A stretch of DNA of 8,250 nucleotides. Origin: an uncultured Selenomonadales bacterium (GTDB lineage Bacteria > Bacillota_C > Negativicutes > Selenomonadales > Selenomonadaceae). This document shows positions 7,100 through 8,250 of the stretch, piece after piece. The notes under the pieces were generated by a model. That model had not been told where the DNA came from, did no database searches, and saw only the letters and a program-made list of their open reading frames with translations. The stretch spans positions 1-8,250 of the forward strand of contig CALGGX010000424.1 of assembly GCA_937916025.1 (NCBI GenBank), in the 5' to 3' direction. Position 1 is the first letter of the stretch. Every line of letters begins with the position of its first letter. The translations under genes were made by a program, and so were the position numbers.

Positions 7100-7657
7100 G
7101 GCAATGAATATGCCGGTCAATACAGCACCGGTTCGGCCTTTTGGTTTGAATTTATTGCCACCTTTATTTTTGTAAAAGTTGTGCTGAAAACCACCGCTTG
7201 TGATTTAAAAATTACCGGCGTGGTGATTGGTTTAACTTTAGCGGCCATTCACATTTTGGGTATGCCGATTACCGGCGTTTCGGTTAATCCGGCGCGCAGT
7301 TTCGGTCCGGCGATTATGGCCGGCGGCACCGCTTTACATCAGCTGTGGCTGTTTTTATTAGCACCGTCTTTGGCCGGTCTGTTGGCCGGTATATGCGATT
7401 TGTGTTGCAATTGTTCTTGTAACATTCAAAGCGCGTTGGCGCCGAAAGTTGCCGCTTTGAAAGCCGCTGCACCGAAAGTTGAAGCCAAACCGGCTGCTAA
7501 GCCGACAATCAGACCGGCCGCTCCGGCTAAAAAAACATCGGCAACTCCGGCTAAAAAAATACCGGTAGCTAAAGCCGCAACATCTAAAAAAGCACCGGCG
7601 AAGCGGGCGGCCAAAGGTCGTTCTGCAGGTTCCGGAGAACCGCGCCTAGATTTATAA
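6695..7657 (+). CDS. Chimeric ORF: TrmK N-terminal half joined to aquaporin C-terminal half
   Basis: One open frame of 320 residues, but not a credible single protein. Residues 1-135 are the front of tRNA (adenine22-N1)-methyltransferase TrmK: a Rossmann SAM site VADIGTDHAQL (22-32), AADLNAGPLDAARKNI (47-62), the family mark CMAGMGGALM (91-100) and RLILQPMN (114-121). TrmK proteins are usually about 225-240 residues, so the C-terminal coiled-coil domain is absent. From about residue 133 the sequence is the second half of a MIP/aquaporin, followed by a Cys cluster and a Lys/Ala/Pro tail. The start is ATG at 6695, overlapping the previous stop (ATGA), or ATG at 6701. The terminator at 7684-7711 follows. 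The two parts differ in codon use and probably come from different genomes. Confidence 0.8.
   Translation: MTMRLDARLRSIAEFVPRGSRVADIGTDHAQLAIELIASGRATHVIAADLNAGPLDAARKNIADAGLSKQIETRLGDGLKVLRAGEVDAVCMAGMGGALMCEILSDEITASIARLILQPMNVSDRVRTWLGQNGWGNEYAGQYSTGSAFWFEFIATFIFVKVVLKTTACDLKITGVVIGLTLAAIHILGMPITGVSVNPARSFGPAIMAGGTALHQLWLFLLAPSLAGLLAGICDLCCNCSCNIQSALAPKVAALKAAAPKVEAKPAAKPTIRPAAPAKKTSATPAKKIPVAKAATSKKAPAKRAAKGRSAGSGEPRLDL
7088..7104. other. Junction between two unrelated coding sequences (probable chimera point)
   Basis: The frame passes from TrmK to aquaporin at residues about 132-137 (Q-N-G-W-G-N; AAC at 7091-7093, TGG at 7097-7099). TrmK proteins have a conserved 'WL-x-x-NGW' at this place, and AqpZ-type aquaporins have 'NGYGE' just before helix 4. 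A short stretch is thus compatible with both genes, and the joint lies inside it. Microhomology of this sort is what a false assembly overlap, or microhomology-driven recombination, would leave. The exact base cannot be fixed from one sequence. Confidence 0.75.
7100..7657 (+). pseudogene. 3' part of an aquaporin (MIP family) with Cys cluster and Lys/Ala/Pro-rich tail
   Basis: Encodes helices 4 (about 146-165 of the fused frame), 5 (174-192), the re-entrant half helix and helix 6 (213-233) of a water channel. The second NPA box is present as SVNPARSFGPA (N198-P199-A200). R201 and H186 match the arginine and histidine of the water-selective filter (AqpZ R189 and H174), with the same 15-residue spacing; V195 stands where AqpZ has T183. 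The first three helices and the first NPA box are missing, so this fragment cannot form a pore. After helix 6 come CDLCCNCSC (234-242, five cysteines) and an 80-residue tail with PAKK-type repeats. Two of these repeats are encoded by identical 15-base copies of CTCCGGCTAAAAAAA (7521-7535 and 7545-7559). TTA leucine codons are frequent, unlike the genes to the left. Confidence 0.8.
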
Positions 7658-7676
7658 TCTGACCGGTTTGAACCAT

Positions 7677-7712
7677 AAAAAATGCCGTCCCGATAAAGGA
7701 CGGCTTTTTTTA
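7677..7712. terminator. Bidirectional rho-independent terminator between convergent genes
   Basis: A perfect 7-bp stem, GCCGTCC (7684-7690) with GGACGGC (7698-7704), closes a 7-base loop. It is followed by seven T (7705-7711) and preceded by six A (7677-7682), so it can end transcripts arriving from both sides. It lies between the aquaporin stop (7655-7657) and the - strand flavodiiron gene stop (7731-7733). Confidence 0.9.
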
Positions 7713-7730
7713 TTGACCGCACAAAACCTG

Positions 7731-8250
7731 TTACATTTCCGCTGCAATGGCATCGGCCAAAGCCTCCAAATCGCCTTGTTGGGTATCGGTCAGCGCTGAT
7801 TTAATGGAAATATGCGGCTCAATAAAACTGCAATTTTTCCATTTAGCGATTTCTTCGCGCATTTGCTTGCCGGCCAGTGCCCCCCATGTGCCGTTATCAA
7901 GCGTGGCCACACGGCGATTTTGCAAATTATGTGCCGTTAAATCGCGCAACAGATTATCCATCGGTGTAAAAATACCGCCGTTATATGTGGCAGCCGCAAA
8001 CACCAAAGTGCCGAACTTAAACGCATCAGCCACGATATATGACGCATGCGTAACCGAAACATCGTGCATTTTGATATTTTTAACACCGCGCTCGGCTAAT
8101 TTGAGAGCCAAAATTTCTACCGCATTTTGCGTGTGTCCGTAAATAGAACCGTATGCAATCAAAACGCCCTTTTCTTCGGCTTCGTAAGCTGCCCATTTGG
8201 CATATTTTTCAATAAACCAACCTAAGTTTTGCCGCCAAATAAAACCATGT
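7731..8250 (-). CDS. Flavodiiron protein (FprA/ROO family), C-terminal part, runs off the window
   Basis: The last 172 residues of a flavodiiron protein, a soluble enzyme that reduces O2 to water or NO to N2O. The window edge begins with HGFIWR; this histidine matches the last iron ligand of the beta-lactamase-like diiron domain (the S/A-HG site), and the IWR-x(3)-GW-x(2)-EKY-x-KW linker follows. The flavodoxin domain starts at VLIAYGSIYGHTQNAVEILA (FMN phosphate loop) and continues with AAATYNGGIFTPMDNLLRDL and LDNGTWGALAGKQM, the two flavin-flanking loops. A start at 8162 would be a TTG inside the domain boundary (the L of GVLIAYGS) and is not real; the frame stays open to base 8250. The diiron domain, and any rubredoxin or reductase neighbour, lie outside. 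Codon use matches the aquaporin segment, with which the gene is convergent. Confidence 0.9.
   Translation of the reverse strand, partial: HGFIWRQNLGWFIEKYAKWAAYEAEEKGVLIAYGSIYGHTQNAVEILALKLAERGVKNIKMHDVSVTHASYIVADAFKFGTLVFAAATYNGGIFTPMDNLLRDLTAHNLQNRRVATLDNGTWGALAGKQMREEIAKWKNCSFIEPHISIKSALTDTQQGDLEALADAIAAEM

Noticed and set aside
8160..8162. TTG start for a stand-alone flavodoxin on the - strand
   Set aside because: The frame continues upstream with the flavodiiron linker and the HGxIWR iron-ligand region to the window edge.

Overview
The window reads as two unequal pieces. Bases 1 to about 7100 look like one ordinary bacterial chromosome of moderate G+C. The genes are tightly packed on the + strand, with GGAGG-type ribosome binding sites, very few TTA codons and many TCG, CTC and GCG codons. 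An outer-membrane efflux channel, a periplasmic adaptor and a TatA protein point to a diderm cell. A small siroheme sulfite reductase of the anaerobic type and a YezD-like (DUF2292) protein point to an anaerobe. A Negativicutes-like (diderm Firmicutes) source would fit, but that is an inference from gene content and style, not a proven placement.

Layout. At 2-172 is the end of a YezD/DUF2292-like small protein, followed after 15 bases by an AsrC-like siroheme/[4Fe-4S] reductase (188-1051) that closes with a rho-independent terminator. A promoter at about 1084-1112 starts a new unit: tatA (1147-1479), a TolC-type outer-membrane factor (1481-2722), a seven-helix hybrid histidine kinase with two receiver domains (2735-5029) and a MacA-like membrane-fusion/adaptor protein (5043-6170). 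The intergenic gaps here are only 1 to 13 bases. The channel and adaptor are two parts of a tripartite exporter. No inner-membrane ABC or RND pump lies beside them; a sensor kinase sits between them instead. After the adaptor comes an array of ten 7-bp units (6171-6240), then a SnoaL-like NTF2-fold protein (6261-6698), which overlaps by 4 bases a tRNA adenine-N1 methyltransferase (trmK) gene.

At about 7088-7104 the trmK reading frame changes, without a stop, into the second half of an aquaporin (helices 4-6 with the second NPA motif). A cysteine cluster and a Lys/Ala/Pro-rich tail follow. From the same point codon use changes: TTA leucine and GCC/GGT/CCG-type codons become common. A bidirectional terminator at 7684-7711 separates the aquaporin from a convergent gene on the - strand, the C-terminal flavodoxin part of a flavodiiron protein, which runs off the window end. 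The joint falls where both families encode an Asn-Gly-Trp/Tyr-type stretch. It is best read as a chimeric join (assembly artefact or, less likely, a real recombination) of two genomes; the right-hand piece resembles another, probably proteobacterial, organism.

No tRNA, rRNA, CRISPR array, insertion sequence or phage gene was seen. No stretch over 300 bases lacks a gene.
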